39,413 bases of DNA from Candidatus Heteroclostridium caecigallinarum (GTDB taxonomy: Bacteria > Bacillota > Clostridia > Christensenellales > CAG-314), in assembly GCA_904419725.1 (NCBI GenBank), contig CAJFSP010000011.1, positions 1 to 39,413 of the forward strand. The letters run 5' to 3'. Below, piece after piece: positions 6,198 to 13,997 of the stretch. The notes under the pieces were generated by a model. That model made no database searches. It saw nothing but the letters and a program-made list of their open reading frames with translations, and was not told the origin of the DNA. Position numbers and translations under genes: made by a program. Numbering within the stretch: the first letter of the stretch is position 1; every line of letters starts with the position of its first letter.

Positions 6198-7514
6198 TCA
6201 ACTTTTTTTGTTTTCTTGCGATTCGGAATTAAATGTTTCATAATTTGATGTATCGGTATGATTTATCTGCGTCCAAGAAAATTTTCTTGTAAACAGCATG
6301 ACAACTTGCAACACAACAAGCAGCAACGAAAAAAATGGATATAATATAATAGAAAAAATTTTTATTTTAAGCGATACATTTTTAATACGGCGTTCTTTAA
6401 TATAGCTGAGTGCGGCAAGAAGCATCATCAGTAAAATACCGCCTGCAAATCCGAATGCAGAAGGAATAAAATATTTACTCCATACATCTGCTGATGCATA
6501 ACCAAACAACGGGGCAAACGACAGCAATATCATGTGTAGAAGTGTTAAACACATACCCATAAGTCCTACAGGAAGTATTGTGCAGAGTAAATCATATGCC
6601 GCCCAACGCAGACGTTTTTCTTGGATATCTGGTTCAAAAATATATTTCATAAGAGAGCCAAATCGTTTATTACAAACAATTTGCGATCCTTTTGCCCATC
6701 TGAGGCGCTGACGCCACATATCGCGGAATTTAGTCGGATGCTCATCATAATACATTGCTTCACCGCAATATTGGACCCTGTTTCCTTTCATTACTTGTTC
6801 GATCGTAAAATCTGTGTCATCAGATAAATTTGTTATATTCCACCCGTTTTCCACCATCTTATTGCTGACCAAAAATCCTGAGCCTAAAATTCTGGCTGAA
6901 CTTCCTAGCGCCATACGCCCTGTAGACTCAATGGTGCAGCCCATTACATAAAGTATTCCGTACATAGCTGTTTGAATATTTTCCCCGAAATTCTTTGAAT
7001 TCCGAAAAGAAGTGATAGCGCATTTTCTGTCATAATAAAGAAAAGCGTCGTTCATTTTGTCAAAATAGTCTTTATCAAGAATATTATCGGCATCAAAAAT
7101 ATGATATCCGTCAAAACTATCTATTCCGTAATCCCGTGAAATAACTTCAAACATATGTTTAAGCGCATATCCCTTCGTTTTTTCATCGGCATTATTATAT
7201 TCATAAACAATTGCTCCGTTTGTCCTTGCCACTTCCGCAGTGTTGTCAGTACAGTTGTGTGCCATTACAAAAACTGTCAGTTTATTTTGCGGATAAAGAC
7301 ATTTATACACGCTTTTGATAAGATTACCGATAACGATTTCTTCATTGCGCGCACAAATAATCACACCGTATTTCAATTTCTCATCACACTTCGGAAAAAT
7401 TTTCTGCTTTGAAAAAATACCGGCCAGCAAAATAAAGTAGTACCCTATATAAGTGGCCGCCACAAGCAAAACAAAAAACGTGATAACCAGATTTATTATT
7501 TCGACATAACCCAT
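6198..7514 (-). CDS. Membrane glycosyltransferase, family 2 (processive type)
   Basis: A 438-residue integral membrane GT2 enzyme related to polysaccharide synthases such as cellulose, hyaluronan and PNAG synthases. One N-terminal membrane segment (about 8-36) precedes the GT-A domain: VIICARNEE, D141-A-D143 (DxD, UDP-sugar/metal), SDDTDFT (231-237, the TED-like catalytic motif) and Q269-R-L-R-W273 (the QxxRW motif of processive enzymes). Three or four hydrophobic segments follow (about 305-415) and the tail is hydrophilic. It probably polymerises or transfers sugar at the membrane. It is the first gene of the island operon, behind a perfect sigma-A promoter, and has GGGGAAAA before its ATG. 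Substrate unknown; the two downstream genes probably supply or process the donor. Confidence 0.85.
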   Translation of the reverse strand: MGYVEIINLVITFFVLLVAATYIGYYFILLAGIFSKQKIFPKCDEKLKYGVIICARNEEIVIGNLIKSVYKCLYPQNKLTVFVMAHNCTDNTAEVARTNGAIVYEYNNADEKTKGYALKHMFEVISRDYGIDSFDGYHIFDADNILDKDYFDKMNDAFLYYDRKCAITSFRNSKNFGENIQTAMYGILYVMGCTIESTGRMALGSSARILGSGFLVSNKMVENGWNITNLSDDTDFTIEQVMKGNRVQYCGEAMYYDEHPTKFRDMWRQRLRWAKGSQIVCNKRFGSLMKYIFEPDIQEKRLRWAAYDLLCTILPVGLMGMCLTLLHMILLSFAPLFGYASADVWSKYFIPSAFGFAGGILLMMLLAALSYIKERRIKNVSLKIKIFSIILYPFFSLLLVVLQVVMLFTRKFSWTQINHTDTSNYETFNSESQENKKS

Positions 7515-7572
7515 TTATTTTCCCCATAAACAATACACAAATTAATTTGTTTTATGTATCAATTGCAAAAAA

Positions 7573-7601
7573 ATTATATGCAACAACCGGACATGTGTCA
7601 A
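7573..7601 (-). promoter_or_regulatory. Perfect-consensus sigma-A promoter of the island operon
   Basis: The minus strand reads TTGACA (7596-7601), exactly 17 nt and TATAAT (7573-7578), with a 5' leader of about 50 nt before the glycosyltransferase. No mismatch to consensus suggests strong expression unless repressed. Confidence 0.8.
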
Positions 7602-7629
7602 GAAAAAACGACAATATTCGACACGCTCA

Positions 7630-7660
7630 GGGTGCTTCGTTAAAGGAAGCCCCCTTTTTT
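7630..7660 (+). terminator. Plus-strand terminator-like hairpin
   Basis: GGG-T-GCTTC and GAAGC-CCC arms around GTTAAAG, followed by six T. No plus-strand gene precedes it now, so it may be a remnant of the inserted element or protect the operon promoter region from opposing transcription. Confidence 0.5.
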
Positions 7661-7709
7661 ATTGATTGCAGAAGGCGTTTAGACTCCGCATTACATAAAA
7701 CAAATTATT

Positions 7710-8639
7710 TTATGTACTTTTGCGGCTTTGTTGATATAATTCTCCTATTCTATTCATCATATTCCGCTTATGTTCCATCATTGAATGCGCATAATAGTTA
7801 AGTGTTATCATAGGATTTTTATGCCCCAATATTTCCGCAAGTGTTTTTATATCCATACCGCATTCCAACGCTCTTGTTGCAAAAGTATGTCTTAAAGCGT
7901 GAAACCCCTTGTGCCGTACCCCAATGCGACGCAACAGAGATGAAAAGTTCGCTGGTATGTCCTTATTTGCGCGCCGTACTCCGACTTTCCGATAATGACA
8001 TATCGGCTTAAAGATGTCTCTTTGAAGCGCATAATGACATCTAACAGTTGCCGTGGCAACGGAATAATTCTATGTGAACAAAAAGTCTTCGGAGTATCAA
8101 TGATTTTTATATAATGCCCGTCTTTCCAGCCGTCGTGACAAGATCTTGAAACAACTATAACACCTTCGTCCATCTTTATGTCCTCCCATTGAAGCGCTAT
8201 TAGTTCGCCTATTCTCAGCCCCGTATATAAACAAAGTATGATACCAAACAGACGTTGATCTTTTTCGGCTTTGATCGCTTGTTCTATTATGCGCTGTTCT
8301 TCCCGCGAAAAACACTCAATAGACCTGCGGCGCATTTTAGGTCTTATAATACACGCCGTCAGAATCTGTCTTTATACATAAAACTTTGCTGGCGTAATTC
8401 AATGACGCGCGCAAAACCGATATAACGCCGTTTATCGTTGACGGTGACAAACCGGTGGAAGCAAGACTCGCAGAAAACTTGCCGACTTGAAACATTGTCA
8501 AAATATCAACTTCATATTCTCCAAGACGGGGCAGGATATATTTTGACGCCAATTTCTTATAGCGCTGCCGAGTACGTTCTTTTGTTGTCAGCATTACTCT
8601 TGTATTAAGCCACTCACCGATAATTTCTCTATATTTCAT
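7710..8639 (-). pseudogene. Frameshifted tyrosine integrase of the island
   Basis: Three reading frames in a row encode one integrase. 8639-8337 gives the N-terminal and core-binding part (MKYREIIGEWL..., AVG-type start with GGAGGG ten nt upstream). 8335-7892 carries the catalytic arginine (LYTGLRIGELIALQW) and the RIIPLP strand. 7934-7710 carries HALRHTFATRAL, LGHKNP and the NYYAHS tyrosine region. The first break is at TAAAATG near 8336 and the second near 7930. Joined, the product would be about 310 residues, normal for the Tn916/phage integrase type. It can no longer make an active enzyme unless the breaks are sequencing errors. It sits beside the right copy of the 28-bp repeat, as integrases usually sit beside their att site. 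Confidence 0.8.
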
Positions 8640-8664
8640 CGCAAATTTTCCCTCCATGAAAAAT

Positions 8665-8687
8665 AAGACGCGGTATGGCCGTGTCTT
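8665..8687 (-). terminator. Hairpin upstream of the integrase remnant
   Basis: AAGAC-GCGG and CCGT-GTCTT arms around TATGG; on the minus strand it is followed by ATTTTT. It could be a second terminator behind ftsH or mark old junction DNA. Confidence 0.45.
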
Positions 8688-8741
8688 TTCCATTTATCTC
8701 TTTGTATACTTTTCGCCAAATATAAAATAACATAAATAAAC

Positions 8742-8769
8742 AAAAAAAGACCGCTTGCGCGGTCTTTTT
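8742..8769. terminator. ftsH terminator and right copy of the 28-bp direct repeat
   Basis: The same A7-hairpin-T5 sequence as at 3729-3756. On the minus strand it follows the ftsH stop codon by 2 nt and is an ideal intrinsic terminator. Removing one copy plus the island would place a single bidirectional terminator between convergent cupin and ftsH genes. Confidence 0.85.
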
Positions 8770-8771
8770 TG

Positions 8772-10829
8772 TTATTGTTTGTTTTCGCCGTCCGACGGTG
8801 ATGAGTCGTCGTCTTTCGGGGCGATTATCTGTTTAGGTTCGGCTGCCTTTTCGATGGTAATCTCCTCGGCTTTTTCCGCTTTGTTTTCCTTTACGGAAGA
8901 CGGAGCGTCGGGATTATACTTTTTATCGATAAAGTTGATAACCGTTTCAGCGCTTTCACCGGCAATGAGCATATTGACTTCGTCGGTGTGGATTGTTTCC
9001 TTTTCCAGCAGCACTCGTGCCATATTGTGCAGAATCTGTATATTTTCGGTGAGGATTTCCGTGGCGCGTTTATGACATTCGCGCACGATTTTATTTGCCT
9101 CGGCGTCGATTTTGCTTGCCATGGCTTCGCTGTAACTGTTCTGCGCCTGATAGTTCTTGCCGACAAACACCTCGTGGTCTGCGCCGTAATAAATAGGCCC
9201 TATTTCGTCTGACATACCCCACTCGGCAACCATGCTGTGCGCTATGCCTGTAAGCGATTTAATGTCGCCGCTGGCGCCCGAAGTGATGTTCTGAATGACG
9301 AGTTCTTCCGCCACTCTGCCGCCCAGCGCCATGGTGATGTGGTCAAGCAGCTGCGCCTTGGTCTGGTGGTTGTCGTCGTTATCCGGCCTGGTCATGGTGT
9401 AGCCCGCCGCCATGCCGCGCGGAATGATTGTCACTTCCTGCACGGGGTCGCAATATTTAAGTTTGCATGCCAATATGGCGTGACCGGCTTCGTGATACGC
9501 CGTGATGCGTTTGTCGCTTTCGGTAACGAGACGGCTCTTCTTTTGCGGACCCATCAGCACCTTGTTGATGCCCTCGGCGATGTCTTTCATCGAAATGAGT
9601 TTGCGGTTGTCGCGCACGGCGAGAATCGCCGCTTCATTGAGCAGGTTTTCCAAATCCGCCCCCGAAAAACCGCTGGTTATGCGGGCGATGATTTTGAAGT
9701 CCACGTCTCCGGACATCGGTTTGTTGCGCGCGTGCACTTTGAGAATAGCCTCTCTGCCCCTTACGTCAGGTCTGTTGACGTAAATCTGCCTGTCGAAACG
9801 CCCCGGGCGCAGCAGAGCAGGGTCAAGTATGTCGGCGCGGTTTGTAGCCGCCATAATTATAATGCCGTTGTTTGTCTCAAAGCCGTCCATCTGCACAAGC
9901 AGCTGGTTGAGCGTCTGCTCTCTTTCGTCGTGACCGCCGCCGAGACCGGCGCCTCTCTGGCGGCCGACGGCGTCGATTTCGTCGATGAACACTATGCACG
10001 GCATGTTGCGCTTTGCCTGGTCAAACAAATCCCTGACGCGGCTGGCGCCCACGCCGACGAACATTTCAACAAAGTCGCTGCCGCTGATCGAGAAGAACGG
10101 CACGCCCGCTTCGCCCGCCACCGCTTTGGCGAACAGCGTTTTGCCTGTCCCCGGAGGGCCGACAAGCAGCACGCCCCTAGGTATGCGCGCGCCAAGCTCG
10201 TTGAACTTGGCTGGCGACTTCAAAAAGTCGATGATTTCCTGCAATTCTTCTTTTTCTTCTTCCGCGCCGGCGACGTCGGTAAAGCGCACCTTGACGTTTT
10301 CGTTGACGCGCGCCTTGCTCTTGCCGAAGTTGATGTTCTGGTTGTTTTGCTGACTGATTTTTCTCATCAGCACCACGACCACCACTATGGCGATGGCAAG
10401 CATAAGCAGCGGGAAGAGATAATCCCAAATGCTGCCCTGGCTAGGATTGTCGTATGTGACGTAAACCTGATAGTCAGTAAGACCTGCTCCGCCTTCATCA
10501 ACAGATTTTCGCGCGGTTTCCACAGCCGCCTGAATGTCAGCCGTGGTCTGCGTGCGGCTCGGAATGTTGAGCGCGTATGTGTAATAACTCGGGAAGCGGT
10601 CAATGCTGGCGCCCTTCTCCACGCTTTCGGTGGTCAGCACCCGCATTGTGTAGTTGCCTTCAAAATAAACCGCTTCGATTTCACCTTTTTCCACCTGCTC
10701 GAGAAATTCCAGATAAGTCGGCGTGGTCTGCCTCTGCGGAAACAGCGACATGATAAGCCAGATGCCCAGAAATATCATAAGAATGGCAAGCACGATGGAA
10801 ATTACCTTTCTGGTGGTGTTGCTCTTCAC
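8772..10829 (-). CDS. ftsH: ATP-dependent zinc metalloprotease FtsH
   Basis: A membrane-anchored AAA+ protease that degrades misfolded membrane proteins and some regulators. From the GTG start, TM1 is at about 7-29, an extracytoplasmic domain follows, TM2 is at about 125-148, Walker A GPPGTGKT is at 224-231, Walker B is [12 protein letters not shown], the second region of homology is [20 protein letters not shown], and the zinc motif is H446-E-A-G-H450. Length is 685 residues, longer than the usual 610-650 because of an acidic, Lys/Glu/Pro-rich tail (last 45 residues). I chose the GTG ([11 protein letters not shown]) because AAGGAG lies 7 nt before it; an upstream ATG at 10904 lacks one and adds a non-family N-terminus. 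Single-gene unit with its own promoter and terminator. Confidence 0.97.
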   Translation of the reverse strand: MKSNTTRKVISIVLAILMIFLGIWLIMSLFPQRQTTPTYLEFLEQVEKGEIEAVYFEGNYTMRVLTTESVEKGASIDRFPSYYTYALNIPSRTQTTADIQAAVETARKSVDEGGAGLTDYQVYVTYDNPSQGSIWDYLFPLLMLAIAIVVVVVLMRKISQQNNQNINFGKSKARVNENVKVRFTDVAGAEEEKEELQEIIDFLKSPAKFNELGARIPRGVLLVGPPGTGKTLFAKAVAGEAGVPFFSISGSDFVEMFVGVGASRVRDLFDQAKRNMPCIVFIDEIDAVGRQRGAGLGGGHDEREQTLNQLLVQMDGFETNNGIIIMAATNRADILDPALLRPGRFDRQIYVNRPDVRGREAILKVHARNKPMSGDVDFKIIARITSGFSGADLENLLNEAAILAVRDNRKLISMKDIAEGINKVLMGPQKKSRLVTESDKRITAYHEAGHAILACKLKYCDPVQEVTIIPRGMAAGYTMTRPDNDDNHQTKAQLLDHITMALGGRVAEELVIQNITSGASGDIKSLTGIAHSMVAEWGMSDEIGPIYYGADHEVFVGKNYQAQNSYSEAMASKIDAEANKIVRECHKRATEILTENIQILHNMARVLLEKETIHTDEVNMLIAGESAETVINFIDKKYNPDAPSSVKENKAEKAEEITIEKAAEPKQIIAPKDDDSSPSDGENKQ

Positions 10830-10894
10830 GTTTTTCTCCTTATTATATAGTAGTTGAAATTGCCTTATTATTATAATCCATAATAATGGAAAAT

Positions 10895-10923
10895 ATTGTA
10901 GCATAAAGCACTTTGGCTGTCAA
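10895..10923 (-). promoter_or_regulatory. ftsH promoter
   Basis: TTGACA (10918-10923), 17 nt, TACAAT (10895-10900) on the minus strand, giving a leader of about 60 nt. The leader contains the palindromic stretch TCCATTATTATGGA. Confidence 0.75.
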
Positions 10924-10935
10924 CAAAATAGTCAG

Positions 10936-10949
10936 GTTGACAAGTCAAC
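10936..10949. promoter_or_regulatory. Palindrome upstream of the ftsH promoter
   Basis: GTTGAC-AA-GTCAAC is a perfect 14-bp palindrome 13 bp upstream of the -35 box, a position suited to an activator or repressor. It is not a CIRCE element, and I do not recognise the regulator. Confidence 0.4.
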
Positions 10950-11002
10950 GTCACAAACGGTAAAACAAGCGAAAAAACACGGGTGAAAGACAATATATTG
11001 CG

Positions 11003-11046
11003 TTTATCCCGCGCAGCGGATAAAAGAAAAGCGGCTTGAACGCCGC
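11003..11046 (-). terminator. yyaC terminator
   Basis: GCGGC (11031-11035) and GCCGC (11042-11046) form a stem that on the minus strand is followed by TTTTCTTTT. A second hairpin, TTTATCC/GGATAAA at 11003-11024, lies just beyond. Confidence 0.65.
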
Positions 11047-11111
11047 CTTGCCCAGAATCGCTTTTTGCGAAATAAAAATTAAAATATTGAGTATTTGTTC
11101 ATTTTTGGATT

Positions 11112-11624
11112 TCAAAGCGCTTGCGCGACAGAATCCGAAATGATGTCGGACATCTTATCCACCATCGCGCGCCGAGCGGTGTACAGCATGGACAGTTCAA
11201 ACGCGCAGATTTTGCGGTTTACGACGCCTATAATCGAGATATCCCCCACACACGGCAGGTTTTTATTTGTGGCGGACCCCGGCCGCAGACCGTGCCCGTA
11301 TACCTGAATCGTGCCGACTTCACCCTGTCTGCCCAAAGCGGCGTCAATAACCACAAGCAGCCTGTCTTCGTGCAGTGTTTTGATGAGATTTACCGCGAAA
11401 ATCAGGTTTGAAGCAGTTATATTGCCGTCAAGGACGCCGTAAACTATGGCGTTGCCACCAAGTTTGTCCAGCAATTTGCTTCCGACAAGCGGCCCGAGCA
11501 TATCTCCGCCGACTTTTTCGCTGCCGACGCACAAAATCACAGCCTTTTGCCCTCTTAAAAGGCCTTCCAGATGGATTTTCAACCTTTCAAAGCAGTTTTC
11601 ATCGTTAACATCAACAGACAACAT
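11112..11624 (-). CDS. yyaC: YyaC-family (DUF1256) putative sporulation protein, GPR-protease-like fold
   Basis: A 170-residue member of the DUF1256 family, a fold related to the germination protease GPR; in Bacillus subtilis yyaC lies next to spo0J (parB), as here. Signatures are ILCVGSEKVGGDMLGPLVGSKL, YGVLDGNITASNL, VVIDAALG and VGDISIIGVV (conserved Gly/Asp sites of the family). There is no signal peptide. The start is uncertain: GGAGG precedes a TTG at 11633 by 4 nt and the ATG at 11624 by 13 nt. Its presence is consistent with a spore-forming ancestry but does not prove sporulation. A weak forespore-like promoter is suggested at 11702-11730. Confidence 0.85.
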   Translation of the reverse strand: MLSVDVNDENCFERLKIHLEGLLRGQKAVILCVGSEKVGGDMLGPLVGSKLLDKLGGNAIVYGVLDGNITASNLIFAVNLIKTLHEDRLLVVIDAALGRQGEVGTIQVYGHGLRPGSATNKNLPCVGDISIIGVVNRKICAFELSMLYTARRAMVDKMSDIISDSVAQAL

Positions 11625-11701
11625 ATCAGGCAAGCGACCTCCCGACAAATATTATTGACAGTTTTTGCCGGAGAAATACCCGCAAAATCCTCCGAAAACA
11701 C

Positions 11702-11730
11702 GATTATGACGAAAAATCAGGTCAAAATGC
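11702..11730 (-). promoter_or_regulatory. Possible forespore (sigma-G-like) promoter of yyaC
   Basis: The minus strand shows GCATT (11726-11730), 17 nt and CATAATC (11702-11708), close to the sigma-G pattern GHATR-N17-CATNNTA, with one mismatch in each box. No good sigma-A promoter is seen for this gene. Speculative. Confidence 0.3.
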
Positions 11731-12000
11731 CGCCGCCAGCCCCAAAACAGGCCGAAATCGCCTAAAAATCACCGATTTTACGCTGTAAAACGCCATGCGC
11801 TGTTATACAAGTAAAGTACGACGCGATGAGACAGAATTTTCCGGAAATCAACCGATTTTTCACGACCAAAAATCCGCCCATTCTGTCTGACAGCGGCTGT
11901 TTTTAAGAGATTTTACGAAAAATTTTTTAGATATCAGGAGAGTTATGTAAGAGTTAAAAAAACACGACAGATTTTATGAGATTTTTATTAAGGATTAGTT

Positions 12001-12016
12001 TGTTCCACGTGAAACA
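12001..12016. promoter_or_regulatory. parS site 1
   Basis: TGTTCCACGTGAAACA matches the conserved bacterial parS consensus TGTTNCACGTGAAACA at every defined position. It is the loading site for ParB sliding clamps. Confidence 0.95.
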
Positions 12017-12073
12017 ATTTCATTCAGCAGGATCTTAGCCCATTAAACGGCCGAAACATCGGTATCCGTGTGA

Positions 12074-12089
12074 TGTTTCACGTGAAACA
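12074..12089. promoter_or_regulatory. parS site 2
   Basis: TGTTTCACGTGAAACA is a perfect palindromic parS. Confidence 0.97.
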
Positions 12090-12112
12090 TAGCGAATTTT
12101 ACACCGACAAAG

Positions 12113-12128
12113 GGTTTCACGTGAAACA
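12113..12128. promoter_or_regulatory. parS site 3
   Basis: GGTTTCACGTGAAACA differs from the consensus only at the first base. With sites 1 and 2 it makes three parS in 128 bp, about 1 kb from parB. Confidence 0.93.
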
Positions 12129-12190
12129 TTTTAATGGAAATAGCCCTGAAAACCACTGTTTTTTGCTTTGCGCACCTGATTTTGACATGA

Positions 12191-12216
12191 AAAAAGAGGC
12201 TTTCCAGCCTCTTTTC
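12191..12216. terminator. cvpA terminator
   Basis: AAAAAGAGGC and GCCTCTTTTC arms around TTTCCA; T runs on both strands. It closes the parA-parB-cvpA transcript and shields the parS region. Confidence 0.8.
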
Positions 12217-12224
12217 TTTATTAA

Positions 12225-13004
12225 TCAGAATATCGTGGTAAGCAGCCAGTTTCCAATCCAGTTGTGTTCCACAAGGAATTTCGTTATAGTGGACGCGTCT
12301 ATCTGCTGATATATTGCCGACATAAATCCTTCCGACGGGAGATAGGCGACTACTGTCAACAAAATCGAAATTATCAGATACGCTTCGGCAAGACCAATCA
12401 CAAACCCGAGCACACGGTTGATGCCGCCGAGTAACGAGAATGACATGAGCCTTTCGACAAGACGGCGTATGATAATCACAACAATGGTCAGCACTATGAT
12501 GAGAAGCACAAACGCTATGATTGTCATTGCCAGAGACGCCACGGCGCCCGGCAGCACGTCAATCAGCGCCGCCTCGCCAAAACCTTCAAACAAAGTGTTG
12601 AACAGCCCCGTGTCGGTTATTATTCCCGACAGAGTGGCGGGGAGACCCATTGCCGAAAGCACCAGCGGGATATATTGCGAGCGGTTTTCGGCTACCGTCC
12701 AGTCGATAACCTGGCTGAAAATGTGGATTTCCTGCTCGGCGTCTATCTGGGCAAGCCAATTCGCTGTCGGTTCGCTGACGAAGTGTCCGAAAGGGCCTGT
12801 CAGCCAGCCGCCTACGGTGCCCGCCAGCAAAACGGCGCCCACAATTACGGCAAGAGTGCCGAACAAACTGAAAAATATCTTTGTAAAACCTTTTGCCAAT
12901 CCGACAAAAGCCATAATCAAGGCAAACAGGGCGACAATCGCGTCAATAAGTGTTATTTGCCAGCCCAGAGATTCAATGATTATGATTCCCGCTTCATAAC
13001 TCAT
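12225..13004 (-). CDS. cvpA: CvpA-family membrane protein
   Basis: A 259-residue integral membrane protein of the colicin V production protein (CvpA) family. The N-terminal block WQITLIDAIVALFALIMAFVGLAKGF and the following TM (about 45-70) match the family start. A soluble extracytoplasmic stretch (about 75-150) follows, then TMs at about 155-180 and 195-225 with the family-type GGINRVLGFVIGLAEAYLI. It lies 50 nt after parB on the same strand and is probably co-transcribed. The cellular role is unclear; the family is linked to envelope homeostasis. The start is odd: the best ribosome site (AAGGAG) lies 17 nt upstream and also precedes a six-codon frame (ATG ATA AAA ATT AAG TTA TGA) whose stop overlaps the cvpA ATG. 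Confidence 0.8.
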   Translation of the reverse strand: MSYEAGIIIIESLGWQITLIDAIVALFALIMAFVGLAKGFTKIFFSLFGTLAVIVGAVLLAGTVGGWLTGPFGHFVSEPTANWLAQIDAEQEIHIFSQVIDWTVAENRSQYIPLVLSAMGLPATLSGIITDTGLFNTLFEGFGEAALIDVLPGAVASLAMTIIAFVLLIIVLTIVVIIIRRLVERLMSFSLLGGINRVLGFVIGLAEAYLIISILLTVVAYLPSEGFMSAIYQQIDASTITKFLVEHNWIGNWLLTTIF

Positions 13005-13054
13005 AACTTAATTTTTATCATTTCTCCTTATTATATACCGTTATTAAAAATGAA

Positions 13055-13996
13055 CTATATTTCATTATTATCAACCGCCGCTTTTTGCCTGAGGTCTTCC
13101 ACCATGGCGCAGATACGGTCGAGGTCATCTTTTGTATAATAGTCTATGTAAAGTCTGCCTTTATTATCATTGCCTATGGCGCCGACCTTTGTGGCGAACA
13201 CACGCTGCATGTTGGATACGAGCTCTTTGAGTTCGATGCTCTGCGGAACTTTAACTTTCTGCGGCTTAGGGTTAAGATATTCCCTGACCATCTTTTCGGT
13301 GTCCCTGACGGACATATTGCACGCCTTCTGCGCAAGTTTAACCTGCGCTTCGGGGTCGGTGACAACTACAAGCGTCCTGGCGTGACCGGCGGAAAGACGG
13401 TTTTTCTCAATCATTTCCAGCACTCTGTCGTCCAGCGACAAAAGGCGCAGCGTGTTGGCGATGGCAGGGCGGCTTTTGCCCAGCCTGTCCGCAACTGCTT
13501 CCTGCGTCATGTTGCACTCGTCCATAAGTTGTTTTATGGCGCGCGCCGTTTCGACAGGGTTGAGGTCTTCGCGCTGGAGGTTTTCCACAAGCGAAACTTC
13601 TTTAATCTGCTGCGGCGTATAATTCTTAACGACGGCGGGCACCGTTTTGAGTCCCGCCATCTTGGCGGCGCGCCAGCGTCTTTCGCCGGCGATAATCATA
13701 TAGCGCATGCCCATGCGCACCAACACCAGCGGCTGAATTATGCCGTGCGACTTTATGCTGTCGGCAAGTTCTTTAAGCGCCTGCTGGTCGAAATTTTTGC
13801 GGGGCTGCTCATAATTGGGGTCGATATCGGTTATGTCGATTTCGTTGACTTCGCCGCTCTCCATTTTACGGCGCAGCGATTCCACACGCTTTTCCGACGC
13901 GGTTTCCGCCGCTTTCTTTGGTTCTTCGCTTTGAGGGGGATTTTCGTTGATGCCCAAAAGAGAATCAAACGTCCTGCCCAGACCTTTTCTTGCCAT
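13055..13996 (-). CDS. parB: Chromosome partitioning protein ParB/Spo0J
   Basis: A 313-residue CTP-dependent DNA clamp that loads at parS and organises the origin region. The N-terminus KGLGRTFDSLLG is the ParA-stimulating peptide. The CTP-binding domain follows (about 50-150) with IIAGERRWRAAKMAGL and VENLQREDLNP, then the HTH that reads parS (MTQEAVADRLGKSRPAIANTLRLL) and a C-terminal dimerisation domain. The ATG comes right after the parA stop (TGATATG). Three cognate parS sites lie about 1 kb downstream and an array of split half-sites lies upstream of parA. Confidence 0.97.
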   Translation of the reverse strand: MARKGLGRTFDSLLGINENPPQSEEPKKAAETASEKRVESLRRKMESGEVNEIDITDIDPNYEQPRKNFDQQALKELADSIKSHGIIQPLVLVRMGMRYMIIAGERRWRAAKMAGLKTVPAVVKNYTPQQIKEVSLVENLQREDLNPVETARAIKQLMDECNMTQEAVADRLGKSRPAIANTLRLLSLDDRVLEMIEKNRLSAGHARTLVVVTDPEAQVKLAQKACNMSVRDTEKMVREYLNPKPQKVKVPQSIELKELVSNMQRVFATKVGAIGNDNKGRLYIDYYTKDDLDRICAMVEDLRQKAAVDNNEI

Positions 13997-13997
13997 A

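Larger units (their letters stand above)
7543..7716. repeat. Inverted 16-bp repeats between the island operon and the integrase remnant
   Basis: TACATAAAACAAATTA occurs on the plus strand at 7692-7707 and on the minus strand at 7543-7558. Each copy is part of a local palindrome: TACATAAAA/TTTTATGTA (7692-7716), and ACAAATTAATTTGT around 7537-7550. The right copy overlaps the 3' end of the broken integrase gene. Recombinase arm sites or an element end are possible. Confidence 0.5.
11625..12190. other. Gene-free interval holding the parS cluster
   Basis: About 570 bp without a convincing gene between yyaC and cvpA. It contains the three parS sites (described separately), an AT-rich stretch around 11900-12000 and short A/T-rich inverted segments such as AAAAATCACCGATTTT. 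No ribosome-site-supported frame was found on either strand. Confidence 0.7.

Noticed and set aside
7547..7801. Plus-strand 84-codon frame across the operon promoter and integrase end
   Set aside because: No ribosome site, contains the promoter and terminator signals on the way, and antisense to the conserved end of the integrase.
9237..10850. Very long plus-strand open frame (537 codons) opposite ftsH
   Set aside because: It is antisense to an intact ftsH with all catalytic motifs; its product is His/Val/Arg-rich low-complexity of the kind produced by reading GC-rich genes backwards, and no ribosome site precedes it.
12070..12309. Plus-strand 79-codon frame across parS sites
   Set aside because: It reads through parS and the cvpA terminator into antisense cvpA; the GTTTCACGTGAAAC translation (FHVKH) only mimics a coding repeat.
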